Notes: generated by a model from the letters alone, not told the origin. 64,000 bases of DNA from Takakia lepidozioides (GCA_030704615.1 CM060733.1:5766001-5830000); one strand, 5' to 3'; counted from the stretch's first letter, positions 12,882 to 23,498 are shown. Program-made: numbers and translations.

Positions 12882-13952
12882 ATGCACCGCGCCTTCCCTT
12901 TATGTACAATCTGGTCCTGCAAATCCAGAAAATTCTCACATGAGACTCTAGTATGATCTACATGCCCAAGGACTGGTATCTTTCAGGATTCAAGTACATC
13001 CTAAGACATGTCTACAGCTCGTAGCTCCCCCTACACTCAGAAGAGTTTCTGAGTTTCTGTCATTTGCAGTAAAGTTGGGATTTAATGTAGACTGTACATG
13101 TGATATCTGCCGATTTAATTGCATTGAGTCTCTCAAGAACTTCTCGGAAAGGGACGCGAACGCATTTTCTCAAGCTAGGTGTGCAGCAAGAAGCAGAATA
13201 ATGATCAGGTCTACTACAGGTAAAAGCTCGGTAAAAGAGGATCTAGAGAATGGAGGAACGGCTGTACACACTGTGAAGGCCTCTGAAATCAAAAGAAACT
13301 CTCGCCTAGAGGTGTGTACACACAGTTCAGAAATGGAGACAGATACATCAAAGGAAAAACTCAGACCGGCGGCAGAGACAGACCAAGAAGATGACCCGAA
13401 GATGAAAACAAGCTTCAGAATCACATGGAGCCGAGATGGATCAGTTGCAGTGTCCTGCTAGCTAGCCGGCCAGAAGCGAGAGGAAAAGCCTGAAATTGCT
13501 CAGATTCAATCTCTTCTCTGTAGCGAAACCTCTTGAGAAGCAGACGACGGATGGATTGAACTACACTGTGATTGTAGAATCGACAAGCCAGGTCAGTTCT
13601 GCGGCCGCACCAGGAAGCGCAGACGCAGTTTCCCCGCTGCTAGGAAGCCGGCACCGCCCCCCGGGCCGACCTCCGTTTCCGTGGGTCGGCCATTCGATTA
13701 TCCGTGATTCGGCCCGAGGAATCGACGGTCCGTGCTGGATACTATATCCATATTAGTTTTTCTTTTCTTTTTTTTTCTTTTTTGGTGAAAGGGGATGGGA
13801 GATGGGACTACCTTTGTTAGTTTTATTGATAATTATTGGAGGGAAAAACAATTAAACATGCCCGTTTTATAAGATTTGTAATAAATGTATTATATTAAAT
13901 TACTAGTATTGTGGGAGTAGTAAGACGGTGGCAAACTAATCAATGCGCACAT
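12882..13952. other. Upstream region of the 501-aa gene; no confident gene
   Basis: Contains the promoter and 5' UTR of the minus-strand 501-aa gene; a possible UTR acceptor reads on the minus strand near 12925. A plus-strand frame of 128 codons (13075-13461) is very hydrophilic and has no recognisable domain or neighbouring exon. I treat it as probably non-coding. From about 13600 the sequence is GC-rich, then a T-rich tract at 13756-13785 leads into AT-rich DNA. Confidence 0.4.
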
Positions 13953-14185
13953 CGGCTGGTAGCTCAGCTGGTAAGTGCACAGTGTGTCGCCCTGGTGGTT
14001 TAGGGTTCGAACCCGCTGGCCTGTGCGGTGTGTGGATTGTTCGTGACCAATTGGTCTGGTGGTGATGTTTCCCACCTGTGTGCCTCATGGCTTATCTGAA
14101 AGGGGGTTAATTTTTCCCCCTCCTCAAGGGCCTGAAATGTGAGCAGTCGCTCCCAGGTTTCCTTTCGAAAAAAATTAAAAAATAA
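13953..14185 (+). repeat. tRNA-derived SINE
   Basis: An internal Pol III promoter is visible: A box TAGCTCAGCTGG at 13960-13971 and B box GGTTCGAACCC at 14004-14014, 33 bp apart. The sequences that should form the acceptor stem do not pair (5' GGCTGG against 3' CTGGCC), so it is not a tRNA gene. About 150 bp of unrelated body follows (GTGAGCAGTCGCTCCCAGG near 14132), ending in an A-rich tail at about 14168-14185. This is the standard layout of a plant tRNA-derived SINE. Target-site duplications were not resolved. Confidence 0.72.
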
Positions 14186-16699
14186 TGGATTTAGTTTTTT
14201 TTAATAATAAAAAGGTGGCAAATGGGTGGGATACTATATATTGACATGGGCTAAATTGACAAAGAGTCAATCTGCCAGAGAGTGAGATTCCAATTACTCG
14301 TCATCCCCTCCACATTCAGGCCCAGAACGGTCGTCCCACGCACCAGCGAGGGGTGATTCTTTGGTTACACCGTCCACCACTGTTGTTATTGATGTAATTA
14401 TAGACTGCACTAAAATTGTGCAAGAATGTTGGTGCAGGTACATGATCCATGTCATTATTTGAGAGACATGATGTCATGTAGGGTTCATGTTACTCCGGAT
14501 TATGTGGATTCCAGGTTAACTAGGTGTCCCAAAGTATCTTGACCGTGCCTAATCACCGGTTGCGGTTTCGCAAACATAGTTCCAAATAATGGTAACAGGA
14601 GCACCGCCCCCTTTTACCCCTTAGAACATTGGGTGGCATTTCATCCCAATCTACTAAGGAGGAACGTGTCGAATGAGGTGGTGGATAAAGCATAAATCCG
14701 TCTCCCGCGGGATTTTTATGTTCTATGGATTTGTCACAAGTCACAACATCTGGCTTGGCATTGGTTTGTCGTTTTTGCAGAGAATTTCATGGTGAGACAG
14801 TTAAGACCACATTCAATTTTTGGCATAAGGTAGTTACACGCAAATGTGAGCGCTTAAGCAGATATGCCCGTACAATTGGTGCAGTAAGGGGAAAAATTAT
14901 ATGACTGGATGAGCAATTGAACAAACAGCTTGTGGTTTGAATTGCATGAATTTTGGACGAAGTGGGTAATTGATATATATTATCAAAGTGGCAGGGCACA
15001 AAAATGCTATGCCTGAGCTATAGAGGGTACCATAACTCACTGAAATATTATCTAATATGAAGCCTACATGTGACCTGATATGCACGAGATGTGCACTTGA
15101 AATGGCCCAATAACTCACCCAACAGCTCGGCCCACAAGAGCAAAAGGTATCCTATAAAAGGCCTCCATTTAGCAAATACGCTGGTCACAGTATTCAGTAC
15201 GTTTTTGTTCATCTAACAAAGCACCATGGGGCCACAATGCCCATGAAGGAACCTAAATCAGCCCGTTGGCAGTAAGGTCGCCATTTAAGGGCAGGTGGGA
15301 CCACTTTACACCCCAAAAATAGGGGTCCATTTTGAGACCTGCTCATATTTGGGTGTTTCTACCTTAGAGGACTTAGATCCATGAAAACGCATATTCACAC
15401 ATGACCATTATGGCCAACCCGACTGGAAGGAAAGGAATAATTCGGTCAACTGGTTACTTAAGATGTGGGTATGTAGAGACTTTCAAGTCCTTGGGGGGTT
15501 GGTAGCAAGCAAGCGTGCTGCTCACGCGAGCATAGGAAAATGGAGGCATGAGCACAAAAACACCGCAATAGGGTCCCCAAGGACTCATCGGAAATACAAT
15601 GTGTAAGGTGGACATAATGTTCAAAACACGCGAATAGGCTCAGTTACTGTACATTTGTAATCTATATGATATAGAGAATACATACATAAAATGTGTATCT
15701 GTAATTGGTTGTATGTTTTTGTTTGACTTTTTCATTTTAACTTTTTCTCTTTTAAAAAAAACTTGTTTTAACGAATAAAATCGAAACTTTGTTGAGGTTT
15801 CATTTGTAAAATAGTGAACAGCAAAAACTATGCAACAATCTCATTTTAAAATTAAAACATTAATGGTAACTACAATATCGTGTAAATTATAATAAATTTT
15901 ATGTACTAAGTAACCAACTCTCTAGACATGTAACATTGATATATGAAGCGAGGTACAAAATCAAGTGTTTTTTTCAATTCTTCACACATGGACCAACGGC
16001 ACTAGTGGAATATTGATGCAATATATGTTTGAAATCAGAATAAAATAATATAAAAATATAAAGGATACTTAGGTCGTGATATAGCTACTGTACTATATAT
16101 GTTAAGTTCAACATGTGGTTCCGCCTACGACACGACCTTAGTTAGGCATATGTTATTTTTAATAATAGATGTATATAACAAAGAATCTCCTTTGGGCGGT
16201 GTCTTGACGTTACAGGCTTGAAACAGGTTATTAAATTCTCCTCTCACAATAATGAAGGGGCATGATTTGTGAGGTGTCAGACAAACAACCCCCCCCCCCG
16301 GGGTGTTTCCGCAAAAAATGGCGGAGATCCTTTTTTTTTTTTTTTTTGGGTTGGTTAACTTTATTCTGAAGTATTTTTGGTGGGCGATGGCCTTACAAGA
16401 AATTATTGGGAGGGAAAAACGTAAACCCTCGGATTACGCCATAAAGCACCCACAGTGTAGTCAGTGAAAAGGAGCCTAACCACTCATGCTGAGTTGTGCG
16501 AACTGCACCAACCATTGGCCGTTTGAATGGAGTGCATCTACCTAGGGTTGTTCCCTTCCCCCGGATTCAGTGAGCTAGTCTACTATTACTTAAGATACTA
16601 CAATTCGAAGAGCCTGGCTCTGATGTACAGACTTGCTCATTCCCTGTGCTGAAATGATTGATTAGCGGAAATTGAGCTTGGAGGCCTTTGATGACTGCT
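14186..16699. other. AT-rich intergenic DNA without recognisable genes
   Basis: About 2.5 kb dense in stops in all frames. Notable only for homopolymers: an 11-base C tract near 16289-16300 followed by GGGG, and a T tract at about 16331-16348. Some short strings look like decayed repeats, but I cannot assign a family. No coding region is supported. Confidence 0.5.
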
Positions 16700-17119
16700 T
16701 GACGTGCTTCCAGTTGACATCCCTGTCAAACTCCGGCGAGGCTGTAGACGGTACCGCGGGCGTCCCTCCAGGTCCTTGGTGTCAACTTGTTCCAAATCAC
16801 AGCGAGCAGGGGAGGAGCTGTTGCAGATAATCCCATCCCTCCCCCAAGTCGCAACAAAAGGTATCGTGGAGCTAGGTTGCTTGCTGGTCCGTTCTTGCTC
16901 TTTCGATATCTATACATAGTTTTTCCAAGCTTTCCTGGCTTCAATTTGAATGTCCATGTATATTTTTGCAAGGATAGTGGAAGTCCTAGTGTTTTTTGCA
17001 CAGAAAGTTCTTTCGCACCTCGCTCTCCAGAGATGCCAGAGTGTGGCACTTCTGAGGGTATCATAGATTGGACAGTGACGGGCTTTTGTTTTTTTTGTTT
17101 GGTCGTAGTTGATCATCAA
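16700..17119 (-). mobile_element. Probable non-LTR retrotransposon (LINE) relic, C-terminal part
   Basis: On the minus strand 16910-17119 reads LRSATLWHLWRARCERTF followed by a segment ending DIQIEARKAWKNYV. This resembles the conserved region after the reverse transcriptase in plant LINE-like proteins (zf-RVT region: helix with W-x2-W-x2-R). An adjacent minus frame (16726-17064) covers a weaker continuation, which implies a frameshift. No RT core, poly-A tail or boundary was found, so this is a short decayed fragment. Confidence rests on one motif. Confidence 0.42.
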
Positions 17120-17334
17120 AGTTTTAGCTTACGTTAATCACTTTCCTTTTAATATATAAAATATTACATGATGCTTTGAACTTAGTAATTAAGCACAAAT
17201 TTCGTGTACCTGTTAAACAGGAAATAAATCCCAACCCACCAAAGCGCGAAGTGAGTAAGATGCAAGTAGCACAGAATGAAAAAAACATGGAATGAAATGG
17301 CTCTGAGAACTGCTCCAAGGAGCTCTTAGGACCA

Positions 17335-18175
17335 CGCGACAGCTCTGGATGTGAATGTCGTCAACGCCATTCAAAAAAATCCATTCAATGATACTGCAAA
17401 TACACCCTAATCCACGTGAATGCAAACTCTCGCTTTGGAATGACACAGACATAGAAGTGAATGTCGTCAACGTCATTCACTTTGGATTTGTGAATACACT
17501 GCTAATCAAGCCTAATGATTTCTCAAAAGAGGCAAAATCATTGGATGGAAATTGAATGTCGGCAACGACATTCAGAAACTCGAGTAAGGAACCCTCCTTA
17601 AAAACTCAATGGACATTCAAAACGTACATAACACTAAGGCCCTCATAATAACACTGGATGTGAATGGCGTCAACGCCATTCACAAAATTCCGAACAAGGA
17701 ACCAATAAATACACCCTAAGCTCCTAATCCATGTAAATTCAAATTGTCGCTGGTGAATGACACAGACAAAGAAGTGAATGTCGTCAACGACATTCACTTT
17801 GGATCTCTGATAACACAGCTAATCAAGCCTCAAGATTTCTCGCAAGAGGCAAAAGCATTGCAGAACAACTGAATGTCTGCATTGACATTCAGCAAATTGG
17901 AGTGAGGAACCCTCACTGTAAACTCTATGGACATTACAAAAACTTACATAACTCTGAGGACCTCTTAACAACTCTGGATGTGAATGTCGTCAACGCCATT
18001 CAGGGACATTATCAATTCTAATCAGGGACACTATAAATACACCCTAAGCTCCTAATCCAGGTGAATTCAAATTCACACTTAAGAATGACTAAGACAAAGA
18101 AGTGAATGTCGTCAACGACATTCAATTTGGATCTATGATTACAATCCTTACGAAGCCAAATTATTTCCCAAAAAG
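17335..18175. repeat. Tandem array of a ~317-bp unit carrying 20-bp palindromes
   Basis: Eight 20-bp dyads of form GAATGTCG-TCAA-CGACATTC or close variants start at 17353, 17459, 17554, 17662, 17776, 17871, 17982 and 18104. Equivalent dyads recur at 309-328 bp (17353/17662/17982; 17459/17776/18104; 17554/17871), so the array is two full units and one partial unit. Flanking text also repeats, for example AATACACCCTAA and CTAATCAAGCCT. The dyad at 17776 extends to 12-bp perfect arms around TCAA, and that at 17662 has perfect arms GAATGGCG/CGCCATTC. The half-site contains CGTCA (TGACG on the other strand), like bZIP or W-box cores. Function unknown. Confidence 0.85.
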
Positions 18176-18194
18176 TGCAGTAGAGTTTCCAGTA

Positions 18195-18440
18195 TGATAT
18201 TGCACCTGTACACAACTCGCATCATGGCCCACTCTCCTCCAACCTGACTGTCAAAGTCGTTGGACCGTAAAATGTTACCATCTTTGGAGAACTCCCGGAA
18301 AAAACAGTATCTCCAGGTGAGACCTCTCCACTTCCTTATGTATGCCTCCAATGATATTTGGGAAGGGGAAACAATCGAAATGTTCAAGTCCTTCAAAGTC
18401 TGATCCAGCACAATGACGGCGCGCTTTTCGAGTTGCAAAT
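18195..18440 (-). other. Possible exon-like fragment, unidentified
   Basis: A minus-strand frame next to the palindrome array reads LEAYIRKWRGLTWRYCFFRE, then FSKDGNILRSNDFDSQVGGE. The composition is protein-like, but there is no family I recognise. It runs into the array on its C-terminal side. It may be a relic of a gene or of the neighbouring transposon. No splice sites or partner exons were confirmed. Confidence 0.25.
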
Positions 18441-18649
18441 TGTATATTTGTCAGTATTGCAAATAAGATACTCATCACATAATTGAAGAAAAGAAAACGG
18501 CTTATTTGAATACACACCTGACTCCAAAATGTAGCCTTGTGGAGCCAGTTATCAAACACCAAATCATTGATTCCTCCACCTTTGTGCCTACCAGCCACAG
18601 TCTCTGAAGTGAGAAGGACTCCAGTCCTTCAATATCCCTGCAGTATACA

Positions 18650-18990
18650 TGGTTGGATCGTTTGCAGGGTCCGACCACATGTCAAGATAGTCTGGAATAC
18701 CGCTCAGGTGTGACATTGGGAATGTTTGAGGCACCTGATATATCGGGGGCAGCCATGGCACGACAAGTGAATGACCTTTTGACAAAGTATGGTTTGAATT
18801 CGCGCATCATAGCTTATGTCAAAGATGAAGGAGGTAATTTGGGTACTTTGACTGCAGCTTTGAATGCAGTCGTGTCTTGTGCCCCATTGGGACTGTCTGC
18901 ACCATTTGTGGGAAGTTGCTTTGGACATGCAATGTCCAAGTGTGGTAATTATTGTCCATCCAATCCAATCGGCAAAATTGGTAATTCATG
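18650..18990 (+). mobile_element. hAT-like transposase fragment
   Basis: Plus-strand frame of about 112 codons. It contains LGMFEAPDISGAAMARQVND, then IAYVKDEGGNLGTLTAALNA, then a Cys-containing segment SCFGHAMSKCGNY. The order (short helix, AYVKDEGxNLxTLTxAL, SCxFGHxMSKxC) resembles the middle of hAT-superfamily transposases with BED-type zinc fingers common in plants. The frame stops at 18991, and neither the BED finger nor the C-terminal dimerisation domain is visible. Likely a truncated, dead copy. The superfamily call is from memory of motif style and is moderate. Confidence 0.45.
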
Positions 18991-20440
18991 AAGATAAGAA
19001 TAATGTTAATGACAAATCTTACACTCAACTTTTTTGTTCGATGACAATTAGCGACAATGTTGATAATTACAAACCTAGCCGTTAAAGAGGTTGGTGGTTT
19101 TTTTTAAGACTCAACTTTGTGGAACTCCAGATTCGATGACTTTGCATATGCTCTTATGGCAGAGCCTTAGATGAAAAGCTAAGGTAGTTGGACATTTAAT
19201 GACGACAAAGGCTATCTTTGGCTAAATGATTGTCATGCGCTAAACAATCATGAGATAAGCTAGCCTGGAAGCTGCGCTGGCCCATGTGAGGTCTTGCAAT
19301 TTGCATATTCAATAAGAGCATTGCATCCGGATCTCCAGATTAGTTTCTCAGGGTTATTTAAATGAAGCAAGCATCAGGCTAAAGCAGAATGTTTTGTGTG
19401 CACAAAAGGGCCTACGGGATGTGTTGAATTGTGCTGGATGAAGTTTGACTGATGCCCTACATGAGTGTGTGATTGGCCTTTGCTTCTGTGTGCTTTGCGA
19501 TAGATCCTCCTGTCAGCTTAGCAAAGTTTTAGAGCTTACATTCCCCTGTGATTGACATAGCCCGTAGAGGATAAGAGTATATCCATACGTCAGGAGATTT
19601 GGTGGAGATGGGGGGTAATCAGTACCTCGAGAGCAAGCGACGTCGGGTGCTTTGTGTGCAGATGCGATGGCTTTGAATTCCTCTAACTCTTGGGACATAG
19701 AAGACAACTCCTTCGAAGCTGCCTTTCTAGGTGTAGTAAGAGATCGCGCGACCCCAGAGCTGATTGTGAGTGGAGAAGTTGAGCCACCAATGCGCAAGCC
19801 AGACGACGAAATCCCACTGGACACGCCTTCAGACTACTGGGTTCAGCAATTTGAAGAGACAGCAACCAAAGAGGCGTGCAAACCTGTGCGGACAGAGGTA
19901 GAGGCTTGTCAACAAAGGCGAAAAGTTGCAGCTGGCAAAGAAATTGTTGAACGACTGCCCAAGGACGTGATTCAAGCTAGACTCAGGGCGGGAGAATTGT
20001 TGGCCTGAACTGGGTGTGCCCAACTTTACAGTGACCAGAGATCGCATGGGAAATCTAGAGAGTTTTCTACATCCCAAAACCCCCAGTGGATTCCGCCTGT
20101 GTGAGTTCGTGAAGGTGGCAGTGTTGCAGCATTGACGAACATTCGCCCTGTTTGGAATAGAGACCTGCAGGAGAGTGATTTCACGTGGGAACAAGCCAAT
20201 ACGGGCATACCTCACAATCGGTTTTCGTTTTCAGAGAGAGAGATTGTCATTTACCCAGGCGCTTCTTTTGATGATGAGAAGATAGGCCTCTGTGTTTTTC
20301 ATGATCTTGCCAAGCATTGTCCGCTGCATATCCTGGTTGTGGAAGAAGGGTGGTCCGAACTGTGACTCGAGTATCGTTCTGGCCGTTGAAGATTGCTGAA
20401 AGACTTTGGCATTTGCAAAGAGATGCAATCTATCTTAGTC
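18991..20440. other. Gene-poor stretch with two unexplained plus-strand ORFs
   Basis: 19652-20008 encodes 118 codons, acidic then basic, with SDYWVQQFEETATKEACKPV and AGKEIVERLPKDVIQARLRA. 20132-20365 encodes 77 codons (REIVIYPGASFDDEKIGLCV). Neither has a recognised domain. Both precede the retrotransposon cluster and could be gag-like remains of a neighbouring element, but no zinc knuckle or capsid motif is present. Nothing is supported in 18991-19510. Confidence 0.3.
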
Positions 20441-20446
20441 ATAACC

Positions 20447-20640
20447 ATAGCCCCAGCTCGTGGGGTCACAGTTGCGGCAACCCAGCGACACTTTTGCGAC
20501 GGCGGGGGGTCGCAATGCCCGGAAGGAAAATAAAAAATAAAAAATAAAAAATTGCGACTCCCAAGCGTTGCTGGGGCGCCCCGCCGTCGCAACAACGTCG
20601 TTGGGCTGCCACGGCTGTGACCCCACGAGCTAGGGTTGTG
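20447..20640. repeat. GC-rich foldback (inverted-repeat) element
   Basis: Perfect arms AGCTCGTGGGGTCACAG (20455-20471) and its complement (20615-20631) enclose a second pair, GCGACGGCGGGG (20496-20507) and its complement (20579-20590). Partial matches lie between, for example GCAACCCAGCGAC against CGTTGGGCTGCC. The loop holds an AT-rich run of TAAAAAA units (about 20529-20552). The whole can fold into one ~190-bp hairpin. This fits a foldback or MITE-like unit, or an inverted LTR fragment of the GC-rich sequence that follows. Confidence 0.75.
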
Positions 20641-21040
20641 GCGCTGCGACGTCCCTGCGACGCCATTGCGATTCCCTAGCGTCACAGCCTCCTGGGAGCA
20701 TCGTAACCCCCAGCGCGCTGGTGGGGGCGCCTAAGTGGGAAGGGGTGGTGTTGTGACTCCCCGGCGTCGCTGCCTCCCAAGAGCGTCGCAAAGCATGGCT
20801 GCAACGCCCAAGCGTCGCAACCCCCCCATCGCAATGGCGGTCACGCCCGGATTCTGGCGACGTTGTGACATCTTGCCACTACGTCACCTCAACGCCGGCA
20901 TTGCGATGCCCCGACGTCGCAAGGCCAGGGCGGGGCCCCTGTGCAACTGCAGTCGCAGTGAGGTCGGCGCGTCCGGCGCGGGGGGGCTATGGACGTCGCT
21001 AACCCCCCCTAAACGTAGTAGTGACTGTTGTAAGCATTCT
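20641..21040. repeat. GC-rich tract with recurrent GCGTCGCAA-type motif
   Basis: About 400 bp rich in short variants of GCGTCGCAA and its complement (for example near 20784, 20812 and 20918), sharply more GC-rich than its flanks. The same vocabulary occurs inside the foldback to the left. It is open in a plus frame from 20735, which runs into the protease frame of Gypsy-1. It is therefore possibly the decayed gag or leader of that element, with no recognisable capsid or zinc-knuckle motif. Confidence 0.4.
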
Positions 21041-22905
21041 GTCCCAATAGCTACTCTAGTTGTTTCCACTAACTTTAGACTGTTGCATACTGAACTTTTA
21101 AAACCCAAGCATCGGGAGAAAATCCAGCCTCTTATGACTCAGTGTTATGTAGAACATTTGTCATTTCAATGCATCATAGACACAGGGTGTACTGTTTCTG
21201 CAATTCCCTTGCATGTAGTGCTGGTTTTGGGGTTGAAAATGACACCAGCCAAAGGAATAGAGGTTACCATAGCAGATGGTACCTCTTATGACTCTTATGA
21301 GCCCTTGAGCTTGGTTACTATTCCCATTAGGATTAGCAAGAAGCTGGTCACTATTACTGGTCTTGTCACTATATGCTTTTAGGGCTAGACTGGATGAGGG
21401 AGGCTGGTGCTTCTATTGACCTGGTTACTAATGTCATGCACTTAAAAGATGGTGAAGGGCAGGGTCACTAGGTCAATCTGAATATCATCCCTATATTAGC
21501 GGGTAGCAATGCGAGGCAACTTGCATGCATGAAGGCCGTGGTATGTGAGGTAAGGCAGCGGGCAAGTGATCATTCTAAATGGACTAAATTCTTTGCTTTT
21601 GATTCTGATCATGCTATGTTTTTGCATCAGTGGCACATACCTGCAGCCGGTAAAAAGTTAGGTGCCCCTATGCCCATAGAAAGTAATTCTACTCTTCTCA
21701 GGGCACCTACAGATATCGAGTTGCCTCCAATGTCCCAAGTAATAGTATCCACTGGTCTTGCCTTCATTTGTCCTAAAAGAAAATACCTAGAGATTGAGGT
21801 TTGGAAGAAATTGTCCCTGCAAAAACATTGCTTGGTGGCCATAGGGGTGTTGGTCAGAGGATTCAGAGGGGAGGTTAGAGTGTTGGTGGCCAAACCCGAA
21901 CAAATTCATGTCAAGCTCAAGCGAGGCCAGGTATTGGCAAGGTTTGAGTGTCGTTTCCCTTGATACCCTGTCTTTTGTTGATGCAACCTTACATTTTAGG
22001 GACATTGGTCTTGTTGATAATTCTTTGGACTGCTGATGGCTCTCACTAGTCTGGCTGCTACTCCTGAAGACCAAACTCTTTCGCTGAACAAGAAATTCAC
22101 TTTCAGCAAGTGTTGACTGAAATTAAGGTTGGAGAGTTATCTGAAAATCAGAAAGTTCGACTGCATGCTTTAATTCGTAAAAATCTGGAAATTTTCAGTC
22201 AGGGTCATGATCTAGGTTGCACTGATAGATCTGTCAAGAAATATGCTTACAAAGAATCGGTTCGAGAAAGAGTTGTCATAAAAGAAGAACTCACCAAGAT
22301 GTTGGATGCAGGAGTGATAAAACCATTTGTGTCTTCCTAGGCAAGTCCCATTGTGTTGGTAAGTAAAAGGATGGTTCCACTAGATTTTGTGTGGATTTCA
22401 GAAGGTTGAATGCTATGACCAAGAAGGATGTGTATCCTTTGTCACACATCAACAAAACTTTAGACCAGCTCAATGGAGCCACCATTTTTCTCCTCTTTGG
22501 ATCTTGCTTCAGGCTTCTTGCAAGTCCCTCTTACTCCTGAATCCAAAGAAAAAACTGCATTTACTTGCAGGTATGGCATGTTTCAATATGAAACACTGCC
22601 CTTTGGATTATGTAATGTTGCCGCTACATTTCAGAGGCTCATGGATATAGTGTTGGGGAATTTAATGTGGGAATGTGCACTTGTCTATGTTGATGATATT
22701 AACATATATTCCGGCAGCTTTGAGTCTCACTTGTTGGACCTACAGAGGGTGATGAGTTGTCTTCGAGTAGCTAGGCTAAAGGTAAAGGCTAAGAAGTGTG
22801 ACTTTTGCATGGTTGAGCTCATGTTAGGTCATATCTTGTGTGTCGAAGGAATCAAGCCAGATATGTCCAAAATTCAATCTGTTTGGGATTTTCCCATTAA
22901 CAAAC
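21040..22905 (+). mobile_element. Gypsy-1: truncated Ty3/gypsy element (protease, dUTPase-like, RT)
   Basis: Plus-strand pol fragment. Order: aspartic protease (IIDTGCTVSAIP, about 21172-21207), a linker with frameshift near 21380 (LLGLDWMREAG reads in another frame), a dUTPase-like domain (21690-21963), then RT. RT shows KEELTKMLDAGVIKP, FSSLDLASGFLQVPLTPESK, FQYETLPFGLCNVAATFQRL and the catalytic box YVDDINIYS. The element ends abruptly around 22900, shortly after GIKPDMSKIQSVWDFP, where Gypsy-2 sequence begins. RNase H, integrase and LTRs are absent. Frameshifts and a TAG near 22338 make it a pseudo-element. Confidence 0.85.
21529..21963 (+). pseudogene. dUTPase-like domain of Gypsy-1, probably inactive
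   Basis: A 144-codon frame between protease and RT. The C-terminal two thirds follow the trimeric dUTPase fold in order: ELPPMSQVIVSTGLAF (family: IPPxxxxLVxTGLAI), then a YLEIEVWKKLSLQKH segment where the PRSG motif is expected, then GVLVRGFRGEVRVLVAKPEQ (family: GVIDxDYRGEVxVxLxN), then KLKRGQVLARFE (family: KKGDRIAQL). The catalytic Asp and Tyr of motif 3 and the PRSG serine are not present, so activity is unlikely or the domain is repurposed. dUTPases occur in some retroviruses and retroelements. I inferred the fold by motif order alone. Confidence 0.55.
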
Positions 22906-22909
22906 ATCT

Positions 22910-23376
22910 TTGGGCGGTTCAGAGAAGGCACAAGGGATTACAAGCCATGAGCTCTTCATTCGATTGCAGCCGGATCATCCTACGGACGGCTCAGTCATGA
23001 GAGCTAAAGCCATTGTTACGGACGCGATGTCTTATGATGTGCTTGTTGGTGGGGCGGTGTTATGGGATTCACTTTGGACTTTTGGGAGGAAACGACATCC
23101 TACAGGCCGGAATGGCAGTCAGGAGATGGCCGACGTGCACTGCTCCCAGTGCGGTTTATTGGGAATATAGCGGTGGATCATAGGAAAATGATGCCCACAT
23201 TGGCTGCATTCTCAGGGGTGGTGGCTTGGGGTGGTGAGCTCTTGGAGGGAAATAGCCATGCAGATGATAGGCCATCACCTGATGAGGACAAACAATTGGC
23301 ATACAAGGCTGATTTGTTCCTCATGTGTCTCTGCATATTCCACTGTGGGGTACGGTTGGGAATTTGCATCGAGTAG
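22910..23376 (+). pseudogene. Protease-region remnant of Gypsy-2
   Basis: Two overlapping frames read AIVTDAMSYDVLVGGAVL and then GFTLDFWEETTSYRPEWQSG, separated by a frameshift near 23060. I take this as the C-terminal half of the element's aspartic protease and the following linker, because such VLVGxxVL(Y)xxGFTLD text follows the DSG/DTG core in related gypsy polyproteins. The catalytic Asp-containing N-terminal half is missing, since the element starts at about 22905. Further frames continue to the methyltransferase through HIPLWGTVGNLHRVADK (about 23335-23385). Confidence 0.5.
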
Positions 23377-23498
23377 CAGACAAGTGTGTGCACCAAGCAT
23401 GGCAGGAGCCCTTTCCATTGGTGAGTGAGGGGAGTTCAGTGACATCACCTGGACCTCCTGAGTTAACTCCTTTGGACACAGTGCCCATTGCCTGACAA

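Noticed and set aside
13075-13461. Plus-strand 128-codon ORF as a gene
   Set aside because: Hydrophilic, no motif, no splice partners and opposite to a probable 5' UTR; kept only as a note.
13953-14022. A tRNA gene
   Set aside because: A and B boxes are good, but the acceptor-stem halves do not pair and a SINE-like body and A-rich tail follow.
17335-18175. Regularly spaced palindromic repeats, CRISPR-like at first sight
   Set aside because: The spacers are repeated too, the unit is about 317 bp and the context is a plant nuclear genome; it is a tandem array.
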